A stretch of 56,562 nt of DNA, from contig NZ_JABXKP010000024.1 in the NCBI RefSeq assembly GCF_017114985.1, positions 1 to 56,562 of the forward strand, in the 5' to 3' direction. The notes below the pieces were generated by a model. That model was not told the origin of the DNA. It worked only from the letters and a program-made list of their open reading frames with translations, and did no database searches. The translations under genes and the position numbers were made by a program. Source of the DNA: Nostoc sp. JL33. Lineage in GTDB: Bacteria > Cyanobacteriota > Cyanobacteriia > Cyanobacteriales > Nostocaceae. Numbering within the stretch: the stretch's first letter is position 1; every line of letters starts with the position of its first letter. Positions 35,216-44,963 of the stretch are shown piece after piece.

Positions 35216-35995
35216 TCATGACACAGCAGAAATGGCACAAACTTGTAATCCGACAGGTGTTTGAATAATTACTGATTCTACGCCGAAGACTTGGGCGATC
35301 GCATTTGGTGTCAGAACTTGTTCCGGTGTACCAACTTCCCAAATATGACCCTGTTTTAATAATGCAATGCGGGAACTATACCGCGCTGCTAAATTCAGTT
35401 CGTGTAAAACTGTGACAATAGTTAATTCCTGCTGCTGATTCAGTTGTTTAAGTAGTTCCAATAGCTGCAATTGATAGTTGATATCTAAAAAAGTTGTCGG
35501 TTCATCTAATAGTAAAACTTTTGGTTCTTGCGCTAGTGCTAAAGCTAAAAAAGCCCGTTGTCTTTCACCGCCTGAGAGTTCTTCGACTAAGCGATCGCTA
35601 AATTTTTCTAGTTGCGTCTTTTTAATTGCAGCTTCCACTTTCGCCCAATCTTTGGCGTTTAATTCCCATTGCCACCAAGGTTGATGTGGCGTGCGTCCTA
35701 AACTTACTAATTGTCGCACTGTTAAGCCCACAGGAACCGTTTGTTGTTGCGGTAATAATGCCAGTTTCTGAGCAACTATATTTGGGGGTTGAGAGTGAAT
35801 TGCTTTGCCATCAAGTAGCACTGTTCCTTGCTGTGGAGAGAGAATACGACTCAGCAATTTGAGTAAAGTAGATTTACCTGAACCATTAGCACCAACTAAA
35901 CTTAACCATTCTCCTGTTTCCAGAGCCAGGTTAATGTCTTGAACAATTGGTATTAAGTTGTAACCGCCTGTGAGATTTTGCAGTTCGAGTGGCAT
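35216..35995 (-). CDS. Iron-chelate/heme-type ABC transporter ATP-binding protein (FecE-like)
   Basis: 259 residues: Walker A GANGSGKST, Q-loop LLPQQQT, signature LSGGERQRA, Walker B VLLLDEPTTFLD and switch His in VLHELNLAARYS. The overall pattern (ILSPQQGTVLLDGKAI, LGRTPHQPWWQW) is of the FecE/BtuD/HmuV branch, importing siderophores, heme or cobalamin. The permease and binding protein genes are not adjacent in the window, so the substrate is open. Confidence 0.9.
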   Translation of the reverse strand: MPLELQNLTGGYNLIPIVQDINLALETGEWLSLVGANGSGKSTLLKLLSRILSPQQGTVLLDGKAIHSQPPNIVAQKLALLPQQQTVPVGLTVRQLVSLGRTPHQPWWQWELNAKDWAKVEAAIKKTQLEKFSDRLVEELSGGERQRAFLALALAQEPKVLLLDEPTTFLDINYQLQLLELLKQLNQQQELTIVTVLHELNLAARYSSRIALLKQGHIWEVGTPEQVLTPNAIAQVFGVESVIIQTPVGLQVCAISAVS

Positions 35996-36178
35996 TTCAG
36001 AAACTCATAAATCAAAAAAGAGAAATTTAATTTTACTGGATTTGAGTGGATTATTTAGCATCCTTATACCCAGATTGATTTAGCTCGACTTTATCCATTT
36101 ACCCTTTCTGGCGATCGCTACTGTATAAATTACTCAAATGAGAAAGCAAAGTGCTGTTTGCTTGCCCAAAATACTAAA

Positions 36179-36655
36179 ATGAGTGCTAAATCTACCGAAA
36201 TCAGAAAGCAATTAAGCATTTTGAAAAAGCAATATGCCTTTTTGCTTGCTAAATCTACCGAAATCAGAAAGCAATTAAGCATTTTGAGAAAGCAATATGC
36301 CTTTTTGCTTGCTAAATCTACCGAAATCAGAAAGCAATCAAGCATTTTGAGAAAGCAATATGCCTTTTTGCTTGCTAAATCTACCGAAATCAGAAAGCAA
36401 TCAAGCATTTTGAGAAAGCAATATGCCTTTTTGCTTGCTAAATCTACCGAAATCAGAAAGCAATCAAGCATTTTGAGAAAGCAATATGCCTTTTTGCTTA
36501 CTGAAAATATCACAATGAGAAAGCAATTGCGATTAAAATTCCCACCATTAAGGCTGTGCTACCCTACTTATTGCCGCACAATAAGCCAAACCGAATTAAC
36601 CCACGCTGATAACCGCGACGCATTAATCCCAGTGATAATGCCCCTTGGATGGTAG
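36179..36655 (+). CDS. Doubtful ORF across a 63-bp minisatellite
   Basis: ATG 36179 opens a 158-codon frame containing five copies of the 21-residue unit AKSTEIRKQLSILKKQYAFL (+L). The opposite strand is also open (36130-36513) with a different 21-residue unit (SKKAYCFLKMLDCFLISVDL + A), because 63 is a multiple of three. The plus-strand peptide would be a basic amphipathic helix repeat. The 3' end overlaps the convergent methyltransferase gene by 92 bp. Whether either strand is translated cannot be decided from sequence. Confidence 0.3.
   Translation: MSAKSTEIRKQLSILKKQYAFLLAKSTEIRKQLSILRKQYAFLLAKSTEIRKQSSILRKQYAFLLAKSTEIRKQSSILRKQYAFLLAKSTEIRKQSSILRKQYAFLLTENITMRKQLRLKFPPLRLCYPTYCRTISQTELTHADNRDALIPVIMPLGW
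36188..36502. repeat. Minisatellite: five tandem 63-bp units
   Basis: Units start at 36188, 36251, 36314, 36377 and 36440 (AAATCTACCGAAATCAGAAA...TTTTTGCTTGCT) and differ by only one to three bases. Single half-units (ATGAGAAAGCAA) flank the array at both ends. The purity indicates recent expansion, and the copy number probably varies between strains. Confidence 0.92.
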
Positions 36656-37403
36656 TCCAACCAGCATTTAGTAAGCCCCAAAGCGCTTGGGGAGTAAATG
36701 CGGAATCAATCACCACATTCCAAAAGGGGGCGACAGCAGTTGACCAATCAGCAGTGCGGATATTATGTAATGGTAGTTGATGCGCGATCGCTTCATACTC
36801 TGGCAAAGAAATCACATAAGGCAAACAATACACCCGATAAATATCCTGCAAATGTTTTTGTTCATCCGCAGTTAATGGGGACTCATCAGTTGGCCGATGA
36901 CACCAAGTCACCATAATTAACTTGCCACCAGGCTTCAATACTCGGTAGCACTCTTGGAGAAACTTGGTTTTATCTGGCATGTGTTCACCGCTTTCTAGCG
37001 ACCAAACCAAGTCAAAAGAATTATCAGCAAAAGGCATCGCTTCAGCATTTGCGACTTCAAACTGTGTTCTCATCAAATTAGCCTCTAAGGCGCGTTCCGT
37101 TGCTCTGGCGGCTTGTACAGGACTCAGTGTAATCCCTGTAGCTTTAGCATTAAACTTTTGTGCGAGGTATAAAGAACTGCCGCCAATGCCACAACCTACA
37201 TCTAGGATATTTTCTGCTGTTTGTACCCCTGCCCAATTGAGTAGTTCTTCAATTAAATCAATTTGAGCCTGACGGCGGTCTTTTTTCTGGGTACCGTCCG
37301 CGCCGTAATAGCCGTGGTGCATGTGTTCGCCCCAAATCTGTTCCCACAGACCAGAGGAAGCATCGTAAAATTGCTGAATTTGCTCGGAAAGTGTTGCACT
37401 CAT
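36564..37403 (-). CDS. Gamma-tocopherol methyltransferase-like SAM methyltransferase
   Basis: 279 residues with SAM motif ILDVGCGIGGSSLYLA, post-motifs NAEAMPFADNSFDLVWSLES and VLKPGGKLIMVTW, and the N-terminal QIQQFYDASSGLWEQIWGEH block characteristic of the cyanobacterial/plant tocopherol and MPBQ methyltransferase group. As recalled, Nostoc gamma-tocopherol C-methyltransferase has almost this sequence. It would methylate gamma- to alpha-tocopherol with SAM at the membrane. No signal peptide is seen. Confidence 0.85.
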   Translation of the reverse strand: MSATLSEQIQQFYDASSGLWEQIWGEHMHHGYYGADGTQKKDRRQAQIDLIEELLNWAGVQTAENILDVGCGIGGSSLYLAQKFNAKATGITLSPVQAARATERALEANLMRTQFEVANAEAMPFADNSFDLVWSLESGEHMPDKTKFLQECYRVLKPGGKLIMVTWCHRPTDESPLTADEQKHLQDIYRVYCLPYVISLPEYEAIAHQLPLHNIRTADWSTAVAPFWNVVIDSAFTPQALWGLLNAGWTTIQGALSLGLMRRGYQRGLIRFGLLCGNK

Positions 37404-37640
37404 GAAAAAAGCAGTGTTAAGACAAAGCCGAATTTAAAAAAAACATACACATAGGGTATCATGTGTGTTTTTAATTAAAATAGGGGTTTTGGTTTGCAGG
37501 GATAATAAACTTCGGTTTCTCTCCCCTGAAAAATTTACTAATTTTACCTTAATAAGCTGCTTTTGCTCTCACTTGCATACTTGATCTTTTCGGGATACCT
37601 AACATGATTGAATTTTTTAATTTTAAATTTTAAGTTAATT

Positions 37641-37817
37641 ATGACTGTTGCTCGCACAATTTGTTTGGGATTTCTGGCTGTCATCGCTGTGGGTACTATA
37701 CTGCTGATGATGCCTTTTTCGACTAGCAATGGTACGTGGAATAACCTGATTGTGGCGCTATTCACATCCACATCCGCAGTTTGTGTCACAGGTTTATCAG
37801 TAGTTAGGCATTTTTAG
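37641..37817 (+). pseudogene. N-terminal fragment of a TrkH/KtrB-type potassium transporter
   Basis: From ATG 37641: MTVARTICLGFLAVIAVGTI, PFSTSNGTWNNLIVALFTST and AVCVTGLSVV, which are the first membrane segment and the first selectivity (P-loop) region of TrkH/KtrB channels. The frame then reads RHF and stops. The remaining about 380 residues are missing, and a minus-strand acyltransferase gene begins to overlap the site. It is a truncated relic. Confidence 0.75.
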
Positions 37818-37825
37818 GATCTAGT

Positions 37826-38446
37826 TCAAATCAGCTGCTCTTTTACTTTCAGACCATCTCTCTTGACTATATAAGCTGGAACACCGACAACAACACAATT
37901 ATTGGGAACATTTTTGACTACGGCTGCATTCGCTCCTACTGTGACATTATCATTGAGAGTTACCTTACCAATCACTTTTGCTCCTGCATTTATCGTTACA
38001 TTGTTCCCAATTGTAGGACGTTCCTTTTTACTGTTATATCCTATTGTAACCTGTTGATTAATCCAGCAATTTTCCCCAATACTTTCTGCTGAAATTATAG
38101 TACTAAATCCATGTTGAATAAATAGCCCAGAACCAATGCTATCGCAATATAAAAATAGGCTTGGGCATTCTTTATAAAAGAATTTTATAATATGCATGAG
38201 TACCAATCCAAGAAAGTTTCCTTTTTTAATTCTGTAATAGTAAAGATTTCTAAATTCTGGATATTTATACAGCAAATATAGTAAGTTACCCCAGTCAGAA
38301 GTATCAAGTAGCTCAACTATCTTTGCCCATCGTCTTACATCCACGACAATTATTTTTTTATTTGTACTAACGATAAACAATATGAGCATTGGAACAGCTA
38401 TTATCTGTTGAATATTTTTGACCAATTTAATTGTGAAACCACGCAT
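37826..38446 (-). CDS. Left-handed beta-helix acyltransferase (serine acetyltransferase-like)
   Basis: 206 residues. The N-terminal part has a hydrophobic segment (IIAVPMLILFIVST). The C-terminal half has hexapeptide repeats: GSGLFIQHGFSTIISAESIG, CWINQQVTIGYNS, TIGNNVTINAGAKVIG, DNVTVGANAAVVKNVPNNCV. This resembles CysE-like O-acetyltransferases used in polysaccharide synthesis. Its A/T-rich composition differs from its neighbours, suggesting transfer. Acceptor unknown. Confidence 0.82.
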   Translation of the reverse strand: MRGFTIKLVKNIQQIIAVPMLILFIVSTNKKIIVVDVRRWAKIVELLDTSDWGNLLYLLYKYPEFRNLYYYRIKKGNFLGLVLMHIIKFFYKECPSLFLYCDSIGSGLFIQHGFSTIISAESIGENCWINQQVTIGYNSKKERPTIGNNVTINAGAKVIGKVTLNDNVTVGANAAVVKNVPNNCVVVGVPAYIVKRDGLKVKEQLI

Positions 38447-38672
38447 AAAATTACTCGTATTCGATATTCTAATTCTCTAAAAAAAGTCAAGTTTTCTGAA
38501 TAGCACCAACTCTAAATTAACTCAAGTAGAATATACCGAACTCGGTAATTTCCTCATTCTTCTTGTTTACAAAAGTTTATAGCTTATGACAGTTAAAACC
38601 CCAGGAACATTTCTAGAAAACCCACAAATAATCGCAGTGGACGGATTAAAACTTCAGCAAACGTTATTGGCC

Positions 38673-39836
38673 TCACGCCTGGCTTAGGACTCTTATGGCT
38701 GACGGCAAAATTAGCATGGCATCGCCGAATGAATAAAAACGATATCCAAAAGCGATCGCTTCGTTGTATATATTCAATAACCGTTGTCTGCCAATTAGCG
38801 CACTTACTAACATCAGCAAACTGGAACGCGGCAAATGAAAATTGGTAATCAAACCATCCACCACCCGCCATTGGTAGCCAGGATAAATAAACAAGTCTGT
38901 TTTGCCGCAAAATGGTTGTAAATTCCCAGATTGAGCCGCCCCTTCTAGAGCACGTACTGCCGTTGTTCCCACAGCAATAATTCGACCGCCAGCTGCTTTA
39001 GTGGCGCGGATTTGCTCTACTGTGGCTCTTGGAACTTCAATCCATTCTTCATGCATGTGGTGGGTAGTTACGTCCTCCACTTCTACAGGGCGAAATGTGC
39101 CTACACCAACGTGCAGCGTTACAAAAGCTTGATTGATATTGCGATCGCGCAACTTTTGTAATAATTCTCTTGTAAAGTGTAATCCTGCCGTAGGAGCTGC
39201 GATCGCTCCTGGCTGTTTAGCATAAACTGTTTGATACTGATCATCAGCAGCTTCTGAGGCAGTGATGTACGGTGGTAGCGGTACTTCACCGAATACCTCT
39301 AACAGTTGCACCAAAGACTTTCCCTCTGGCAGATGAAATTGTAACAAACGCCCTCCCGTTGCTGCGTCTGTTTCTAGAACCGTAGCCGTGAGTTGGGGGC
39401 TGGGTACTGCGGAAAAATTTTCCCAATCCTTAATCCCCAATTGCCTGACATCAAAAATAATCTTCGCTCCCTGTCTAAAGCTTTTTCCTGGCTTAACTAA
39501 AGCTAACCAACAGTTATACCCCCGTTCTTCCAACAGCAACACCTGGATTTTAGCACCAGTGGATTTATGACCATAAAGCCGCGCTGGAATAACTTTTGTA
39601 TTGTTCATAACCAACAAATCACCAGAACGCAGCAGCGCAGGCAAATCATGGAAAATGTGGTGTAGGGGCGCTGTTTCGGTGCCTGTGGTGGGAGAATTAA
39701 CCACGAGTAACCGTGAGCTATCTCTAGGAACTGCTGGGTTTTGGGCAATGAGTTCTGGAGGTAGTTTGTAGTCATAGCCAGCTACCGAGCAATCTAATTC
39801 AAAATCTTTTTCTTGTGGGCCAGAGGTGTCTTTCAA
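38673..39836 (-). CDS. queA: S-adenosylmethionine:tRNA ribosyltransferase-isomerase QueA
   Basis: QueA makes epoxyqueuosine in tRNA. The 387 residues carry [62 protein letters not shown] and [19 protein letters not shown], all strong QueA signatures. The N-terminus has about 15 extra residues before the usual start. Divergent from the next gene at 40109 with a 272-bp spacer. Confidence 0.95.
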   Translation of the reverse strand: MKDTSGPQEKDFELDCSVAGYDYKLPPELIAQNPAVPRDSSRLLVVNSPTTGTETAPLHHIFHDLPALLRSGDLLVMNNTKVIPARLYGHKSTGAKIQVLLLEERGYNCWLALVKPGKSFRQGAKIIFDVRQLGIKDWENFSAVPSPQLTATVLETDAATGGRLLQFHLPEGKSLVQLLEVFGEVPLPPYITASEAADDQYQTVYAKQPGAIAAPTAGLHFTRELLQKLRDRNINQAFVTLHVGVGTFRPVEVEDVTTHHMHEEWIEVPRATVEQIRATKAAGGRIIAVGTTAVRALEGAAQSGNLQPFCGKTDLFIYPGYQWRVVDGLITNFHLPRSSLLMLVSALIGRQRLLNIYNEAIAFGYRFYSFGDAMLILPSAIRVLSQA

Positions 39837-40108
39837 ATTCGCTTGTACTAGTTTTTGCTTTATTTAGTATTTATACTCTTTTAAAAAAGCTGGTTTGAGC
39901 TTTCCCTTGTAAAGGAACTTTAAGGCATCTTCGCTCAATTTTCTCGCTAGGCTATAAGATTGTTACTATTAAGTAACACGTAAAACTTAACATAAAAATT
40001 GGGTAAACCTCCCCATCAAAAAAGGGGGGATTTTACCCTACCGGGAACAGACATTGATTGACGAATATAGATATGTAGGATTGGCTTTGATCCCAAGCAC
40101 CAACAAAC

Positions 40109-40498
40109 ATGGAATACTTGTACTATCTGGCAAATGCCAGTCTAACCCTGAGGGTCGTTCAACACCTGCACGCTAGACCTCAGACACCAGTTTCTTTCGT
40201 CACCGTAATTCATCAAATTGATGGCTGGGTGGTTAGGATCAAACTCAAAGGTCAAGTCTCGTCTCAAGAGGATGGAGACTTTCGGGCTTTCCTAAATGAA
40301 TTAGGAATTAGCTACGAACCGCCAATGAGGGTGCAAATGGCACTTTGGAGTTTGGAAGCGGGACAGTGCCCTGTAGACGTGATGCGTCGCTATCAAGTAG
40401 CGATCGTCTCTCATGGTAGCCCAGAGAGAGATGAAATTGAGGCGTTCCGGCAACAGTTTGTCCGGGGCTTAGGCTACTGCCCAGAAACTTTGGCGTGA
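40109..40498 (+). CDS. Conserved hypothetical protein, 129 residues
   Basis: Starts MEYLYYLANASLTLRVVQHL and has even, gene-like composition with a basic middle (WVVRIKLKGQVSS) and a C-terminal helix (IEAFRQQFVRGLGYCPETL). It looks like a conserved cyanobacterial protein, but I cannot name a family. No signal peptide or membrane segment. Confidence 0.75.
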   Translation: MEYLYYLANASLTLRVVQHLHARPQTPVSFVTVIHQIDGWVVRIKLKGQVSSQEDGDFRAFLNELGISYEPPMRVQMALWSLEAGQCPVDVMRRYQVAIVSHGSPERDEIEAFRQQFVRGLGYCPETLA

Positions 40499-40877
40499 TC
40501 CTATTTGGTTGTAACGCCGCTACAAAATTATTGGTCATTGTTCAGGAGGCAGGAGGAAGGAGGCAGTTATTGCAGGAGGAACCCATGTTTAACAATATGG
40601 GATTGTAGCAAGATCGAAGGCAGAGCGGCTCGCCTGGGCGCTTTGTATCTTGCAGCACTGGACGCTCGATCCAATTCTTTTTTTTGACTACGCAATGACC
40701 CAGAACTAAAGTTTTCTTCCTTCTGCCCCCTGCCTTCTGCCCCCTGCCTTTCTTTGTAATTAACATTTTTATCCATTACCGATTAACCATCTGGTGAAAA
40801 AGAATGTAGAGACGTAGCAGTGCTACGTCTCTATAAGCGTTCTGGGTAACGCATATTTAATTTCACTCCTATGTCGA
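40499..40877. other. Intergenic region with a perfect palindrome
   Basis: No gene is supported. A GTAGAGACGTAGCA/TGCTACGTCTCTA palindrome lies at about 40806-40836; a STRR-like TTCTGCCCCCTGCC pair is at about 40722-40750. Confidence 0.6.
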
Positions 40878-41405
40878 TTAACCATCATCAATTAAAGAGT
40901 CGAAAGCTGCAAGAATATATTCTTGCAGCTTAAACTTGTGTCCGGCTGCTGATGAAGTAGCTAGAGCTTCCGGGGTTGCTGTAAAATTAGTCAGATTTTT
41001 TGATATCCTTTGACAGTAGACAAGAGCAACATCAAATCTACAAGAATAATCTGCCTTCTCAGGATACTGGGCTAAGAATATTCCAGCTGTACGCCAGATT
41101 TTTGCTTGCTTTTCTGGGGTGATTGCACTTCTTCCCCCTGCATCCCAACTACCTGAACTGCGGGTTTTGACTTCAACAAATGCTAGTAATGAGTGCTGAG
41201 TCCTGTTAGCGGATAGCTGTTGTTTAGCCCGTGAGAAGTTCTCTTTCTGCTCCTCTGCTTCCCCAGATTCTCCATCATGTTGGGCAATGATATCGATTTC
41301 TCCCCAACGGCTAGAAAAGCGACGATGGAGAATAATCCAACCTGTAGATTGCAACCATTGGGCTACTAGGTCTTCTCCTAATTGACCACTATTTGGACAA
41401 TGCAT
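40878..41405 (-). CDS. YraN/UPF0102 family protein
   Basis: 175 residues: [33 protein letters not shown] and [27 protein letters not shown] form the UPF0102 (Holliday-junction-resolvase-like, PD-(D/E)XK) pattern with E-D-ExK. A low-complexity insertion of about 20 residues ([20 protein letters not shown]) sits between the second and third motif. Biochemical role unproven. Confidence 0.88.
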   Translation of the reverse strand: MHCPNSGQLGEDLVAQWLQSTGWIILHRRFSSRWGEIDIIAQHDGESGEAEEQKENFSRAKQQLSANRTQHSLLAFVEVKTRSSGSWDAGGRSAITPEKQAKIWRTAGIFLAQYPEKADYSCRFDVALVYCQRISKNLTNFTATPEALATSSAAGHKFKLQEYILAAFDSLIDDG

Positions 41406-41526
41406 ATAAACTTTAGTATTCTCGGTTATTTAATTCAACAGGAAAATAAGAGTTTCTAGCACTTACCCAAAATCATACTCCCATAATGTGCTTATTCTTT
41501 CCTTCCTGGCGTGGCATTCCCAACAG

Positions 41527-41724
41527 TCAAAATAAACTGATCATAATTGGGGTAAATATCCATAAAATAGTGATGCTCGACATATATGCCACCACGGCAT
41601 TCCAGAAAGGTGATGAACGGTTCATAAGGGTCAGGAAGACCATTCCCAGCGTATCCCACTGGATAGCCTGAAGTCGTGCGAAAGCAACGTTCAAATCATC
41701 GTATGAACTTGAATTAGTATTCAT
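41527..41724 (-). CDS. Possible small membrane protein
   Basis: ATG 41724 opens 65 codons: a polar N-terminus (NTNSSSYDDLNVAFARL) and a hydrophobic C-terminal half (AVVAYMSSITILWIFTPIMI). It is divergent from the pentapeptide gene with an 87-bp gap. No family recognised, and no strong ribosome site. Confidence 0.35.
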   Translation of the reverse strand: MNTNSSSYDDLNVAFARLQAIQWDTLGMVFLTLMNRSSPFWNAVVAYMSSITILWIFTPIMISLF

Positions 41725-41811
41725 AAAAATATTTTTAAAGGATTTTTGCGCTAACATCTCTGACTCAAGGATAATGAGATAGAGGAGGGTTCGCCATTGG
41801 CTAAAAATAGT

Positions 41812-42321
41812 ATGAATTCTAAGTTAAGCGTCCGAATTTGGGCAAGCATACTCAGCTTATTCCTGTGGGGAATAGTTGGCATCACCGCAACGGCCGGTTT
41901 TGCTCCCACAGCTTTGGCACTTGAATATAATAAAGAAATTTTGGTTGACGCTGATTTCTCAGGACGTGATTTAACAGATTCCAGCTTTACCAAAGCTAAT
42001 CTTCGCCAGAGTAACTTCAGCCATGCTAATTTGAACGGTGTCAGTTTCTTTGCAGCAAATTTGGAGTCTGCGAATTTGGAGGGAGCTGACTTGAGAAATT
42101 CCACTTTAGACTCGGCTCGTTTAGTCAGAGCAAATTTGACAAATGCACTGTTGGAGGGTGCCTTTGCTGCTAACGCCAGATTTGATGGTGCAATCATTGA
42201 CGGGGCAGATTTTACCGATACGCTGCTGCGTTCCGATGAGCAAAAAAAATTGTGCAAACTTGCCAAAGGAACTAATCCGATTACAGGACGAGATACGCGT
42301 GACACGTTGTTTTGTCCTTAG
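41812..42321 (+). CDS. Secreted pentapeptide-repeat protein
   Basis: 169 residues from ATG 41812. A signal peptide ([20 protein letters not shown], cleavage near ALA-LEY) suggests export to the thylakoid lumen or periplasm. About 14 pentapeptide repeats of the A(N/D)Lxx type follow ([20 protein letters not shown]...LEGADLRNS), forming a right-handed beta-helix. A C-terminal [19 protein letters not shown] + FCP tail with two Cys resembles chloroplast lumen TL-type proteins. Confidence 0.88.
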   Translation: MNSKLSVRIWASILSLFLWGIVGITATAGFAPTALALEYNKEILVDADFSGRDLTDSSFTKANLRQSNFSHANLNGVSFFAANLESANLEGADLRNSTLDSARLVRANLTNALLEGAFAANARFDGAIIDGADFTDTLLRSDEQKKLCKLAKGTNPITGRDTRDTLFCP

Positions 42322-42714
42322 TATTTTTTAGCTGGGCATTGGGCAATTGTACTGACCGTAGTCTAAGTAAGTTGAAGGGAGCGGAAGTATTGGGCATGGG
42401 GCATTGGTTATTTCCCCTCTCCTCCTCTGTCCCTACTTACCATTCCTTACTTATAAAATAGTGATATATCTTTTGTGCATCTTGGGCGATCGCACTGCCA
42501 TTACTCAAAAAAATAGCGATCGCTCTCACTATGCCACCTATTTTAAAATACATACAGTTTCAAAATATCAGATTTCATATATTTCTTCGCAATCCAAGGA
42601 ATTCTGGCACTGTACAAGCACTGAAATCAAGATATAGCAAGGTGTTATACTAATTTTTAATACCTTATAACAAGCGTAAAGCACTAGATAAATAGCTGCA
42701 ATACTTTTCAAAGC
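42322..42714. other. Intergenic region, no feature beyond HIP1 sites
   Basis: About 390 bp with a GGGCATTGGGCA-type word pair and two HIP1-related GCGATCGC words; no gene or clear element. Confidence 0.5.
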
Positions 42715-43515
42715 ATGAGTGAAATACGTGCTGATATTGCCATACCGCCCCAGTTTCCCGATCACACTCAGCTACCAGAGTCTGATGGTACGTTTGTGTT
42801 CGCGGAGCGTGCCGAAGGCAATAATTTTCAAGAGCATCCCCAAACCGTCATTTTGACAGACTCAATTGCTCAAGTTTTGCAACGCCTACATCCAGATGGA
42901 CAGTATTGCATTGGTCAAGATTGTGGTATTTATTGGCGAGAGACTGAACCACCAGAAAAAGGAGCAGCAGCACCGGATTGGTTTTATGTCCCTGGTGTAC
43001 CAGCAAGGCTAGATGGCAAAAACCGTCGCTCCTATGTTTTATGGCGGGAATACATACCGCCATTGATTGCTATAGAACTAGCTAGTGGTAATGGCGATGA
43101 AGAACGAGATGTCACCCCTTTACCTCTAGCTGGTAGTCGGGAAGGCGCAAAAGTAGGTAAATTCTGGGTATATGAGCGAATAATCCGAATTCCCTACTAT
43201 GCCATTTATGAAATTAGTAATGACAAACTGGAGGTTTATCACCTGGTAGATTTTTCTTACCACAAAATGCAGCCGAATGAGCGAGGCCACTACCCAATTC
43301 CTCCTTTAGGAGTGGAACTAGGGTTATGGCAGGGAAACTACTTGAATAATCCTGAGCAATTTTGGTTGCGCTGGTGGGATTTAGAGGGAAATTTATTACT
43401 GATTGGTAAAGAAGAAGCTGAGTTGCAAAGGCAAAGAGCCGAGCAAGCTGAACAAAAAGCTGCACAATTAGCAGAACGGCTCAGGGCAATGGGTATCGAT
43501 CCAGATGTAGAGTAA
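42715..43515 (+). CDS. Uma2 family protein, long type
   Basis: 266 residues: an N-terminal region up to YCIGQDCGIYWRETEPPEKG, then DWFYVPGVPARLDGKNRRSY, PLIAIELASGNGDEERD, KFWVYERIIRIPYYAIYE giving the D...E nuclease-like core, and a C-terminal coiled coil (EEAELQRQRAEQAEQKAAQL) ending LRAMGIDPDVE. The intact gene shows what the fragment at 27965-28209 once was. Confidence 0.85.
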   Translation: MSEIRADIAIPPQFPDHTQLPESDGTFVFAERAEGNNFQEHPQTVILTDSIAQVLQRLHPDGQYCIGQDCGIYWRETEPPEKGAAAPDWFYVPGVPARLDGKNRRSYVLWREYIPPLIAIELASGNGDEERDVTPLPLAGSREGAKVGKFWVYERIIRIPYYAIYEISNDKLEVYHLVDFSYHKMQPNERGHYPIPPLGVELGLWQGNYLNNPEQFWLRWWDLEGNLLLIGKEEAELQRQRAEQAEQKAAQLAERLRAMGIDPDVE

Positions 43516-43608
43516 TATTTACTAAGTTATGGTAAGCCGAAAAACTTAGTAATGATAGGCAAAAGCTTACCACAGACTTCAACCAGCTTCACCGTAGTAG
43601 GCAAATCA

Positions 43609-43637
43609 GCGATGTCTACGACGGGCTACGCCAACGC
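43609..43637. repeat. 29-bp dispersed repeat
   Basis: GCGATGTCTACGACGGGCTA then CGCCAACGC; a second copy lies at 43708-43736 in the same 329-bp gene-free interval. Confidence 0.75.
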
Positions 43638-43707
43638 ACCTTTCAATAACTTGAGGGCTGTTTTTGCTATCTTCTGCATGGCTCCATCTTTTGGGTTTGG
43701 CAGTGGG

Positions 43708-43736
43708 GCGATGTCTACGACGGGCTACGCCTACGC
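43708..43736. repeat. 29-bp dispersed repeat
   Basis: GCGATGTCTACGACGGGCTA then CGCCTACGC. Confidence 0.75.
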
Positions 43737-43844
43737 ATCTGATAACAAGTCAAGATTGTATCTGATTTTGTAAGTTACTTGCAAAATTTTCAAAGTTCTG
43801 AATTAAAATTGTTTACATACGTGCGATAGCTAAAAAAGCGAACT

Positions 43845-44087
43845 ATGAATACTTTTACTGTCAACGTAAGCGCTTTTTGGGATTCTGAGGTTGATGTTTG
43901 GGTAGCTAGCAGTGATAATCTACCTGGGTTGGTTACAGAAGCTTCTACTATTGAGGTGTTAACAGCAAAACTCAAAGCTATGATTCCAGAACTTCTTGAA
44001 TTAAATAGAGTTGAATCTGGCAAGAAAGATTACATTGATTTATACTTAACAACCTATCGTCATGAATCAATCAAAGTGGCTGGCTAA
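43845..44087 (+). CDS. DUF1902/HicB-like antitoxin
   Basis: 80 residues: FTVNVSAFWDSEVDVWVASS, DNLPGLVTEASTIEVLTAKL, a partial HicB fold (DUF1902). Its stop overlaps the hicA start by one base (TAATG), so it is the upstream antitoxin of a coupled pair. It lacks a C-terminal DNA-binding domain. Confidence 0.85.
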   Translation: MNTFTVNVSAFWDSEVDVWVASSDNLPGLVTEASTIEVLTAKLKAMIPELLELNRVESGKKDYIDLYLTTYRHESIKVAG

Positions 44088-44284
44088 TGAGTGTTTCCTT
44101 TACTCCTGAAGTTAAAAAGCTTTTAACAGAAGCCGGATGTTATTTTCAAAGGCAAGGGAAAGGAGATCATGAAATTTGGTATAGCCCAATTACAGATAAT
44201 AACTTTGTAGTTGATAGTAAAATAAAATCACGTCATACTGCAAATGGAGTATTGAAACAAGCTGGTTTAGATAAGCATTTTTGA
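44087..44284 (+). CDS. hicA: HicA family mRNA interferase toxin
   Basis: 65 residues: VKKLLTEAGCYFQRQGKGDH with the catalytic His, EIWYSPI, and TANGVLKQAGLDK. This is the dsRBD-like HicA fold that cleaves mRNA. Translation is coupled to the preceding DUF1902 antitoxin. Confidence 0.88.
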   Translation: MSVSFTPEVKKLLTEAGCYFQRQGKGDHEIWYSPITDNNFVVDSKIKSRHTANGVLKQAGLDKHF

Positions 44285-44297
44285 GTTTATGAGGAGA

Positions 44298-44347
44298 GCG
44301 TAGGCGTTGGCGTAGCCTCTCCAAGAGTTGCCCGCCGCAGGCATCGC
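44298..44347. repeat. Dispersed repeat, extended variant
   Basis: GCGTAGGCGTTGGCGTAGCC, TCTCCAAGAG hairpin, CCCGCCGCAGGCATCGC; a variant of the 29-bp repeat with an internal insertion. Confidence 0.65.
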
Positions 44348-44477
44348 GCCAAAATATGAGATGATTAAGAATGCTTATGATTTCACTGGAGGCGATACCT
44401 TCGGTAAGCTTCGCTAACGCATCTGTGTTCAAATGAAAACCATAAGAAAGCCTGAAGTCTAACTACAGTGCCGTGTA

Positions 44478-44750
44478 TCAGTGTGCCGTCCTGAGCAATG
44501 TACCACCAACTGCATAAACGGCATTAAAACCAATTCTTTCTCCCCAGACTGCTGCATCGGTTTGCTTGGATCGTAATCGAAGACTCGTTTCGACTAAATC
44601 ATCACTGATTTCGTAATCTCCTGTTTCAACATTAATCGAGATAATTTTGCCAATGTTCTCTTGTGTCTCAACTTTGGCACGGATACTTCTTTGATAGAGT
44701 TCCTTTCCACGTCGGGCGACTTCTTGGCTACTGAGCGTCGGGTGGGACAT
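44478..44750 (-). CDS. Hypothetical protein, 90 residues
   Basis: From ATG 44750: MSHPTLSSQEVARRGKELYQ, NIGKIISINVETGDYEISDD, AVWGERIGFNAVYAVGGTLL. This pattern is frequent in cyanobacteria next to PIN or protease-like genes and resembles small antitoxin-type partners. An in-frame ATG at 44801 would add 17 residues. Function unknown; no partner is adjacent. Confidence 0.65.
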   Translation of the reverse strand: MSHPTLSSQEVARRGKELYQRSIRAKVETQENIGKIISINVETGDYEISDDLVETSLRLRSKQTDAAVWGERIGFNAVYAVGGTLLRTAH

Positions 44751-44963
44751 AAATAAATCCCCTGTTGAAGCTGCTAGATTCTTCACTTCATTGTAAAGCA
44801 TCGCGCCAAAATGTTACATGGGCATTAATATGAGCTAACTGAGATAGTTGCTTACTTCTGCTTTTACTGCTAATACTGGTGTCATAGTTGGCGATCGCCA
44901 TATAGATGTAAGATGTATCATTGACATCCAAGCATCTCAAACTTTACTAAGGTTATCAGGGAT

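Noticed and set aside
36188..36502. CRISPR-like regular array
   Set aside because: The units are 63 bp and identical across their whole length with no unique spacers. It is a minisatellite.
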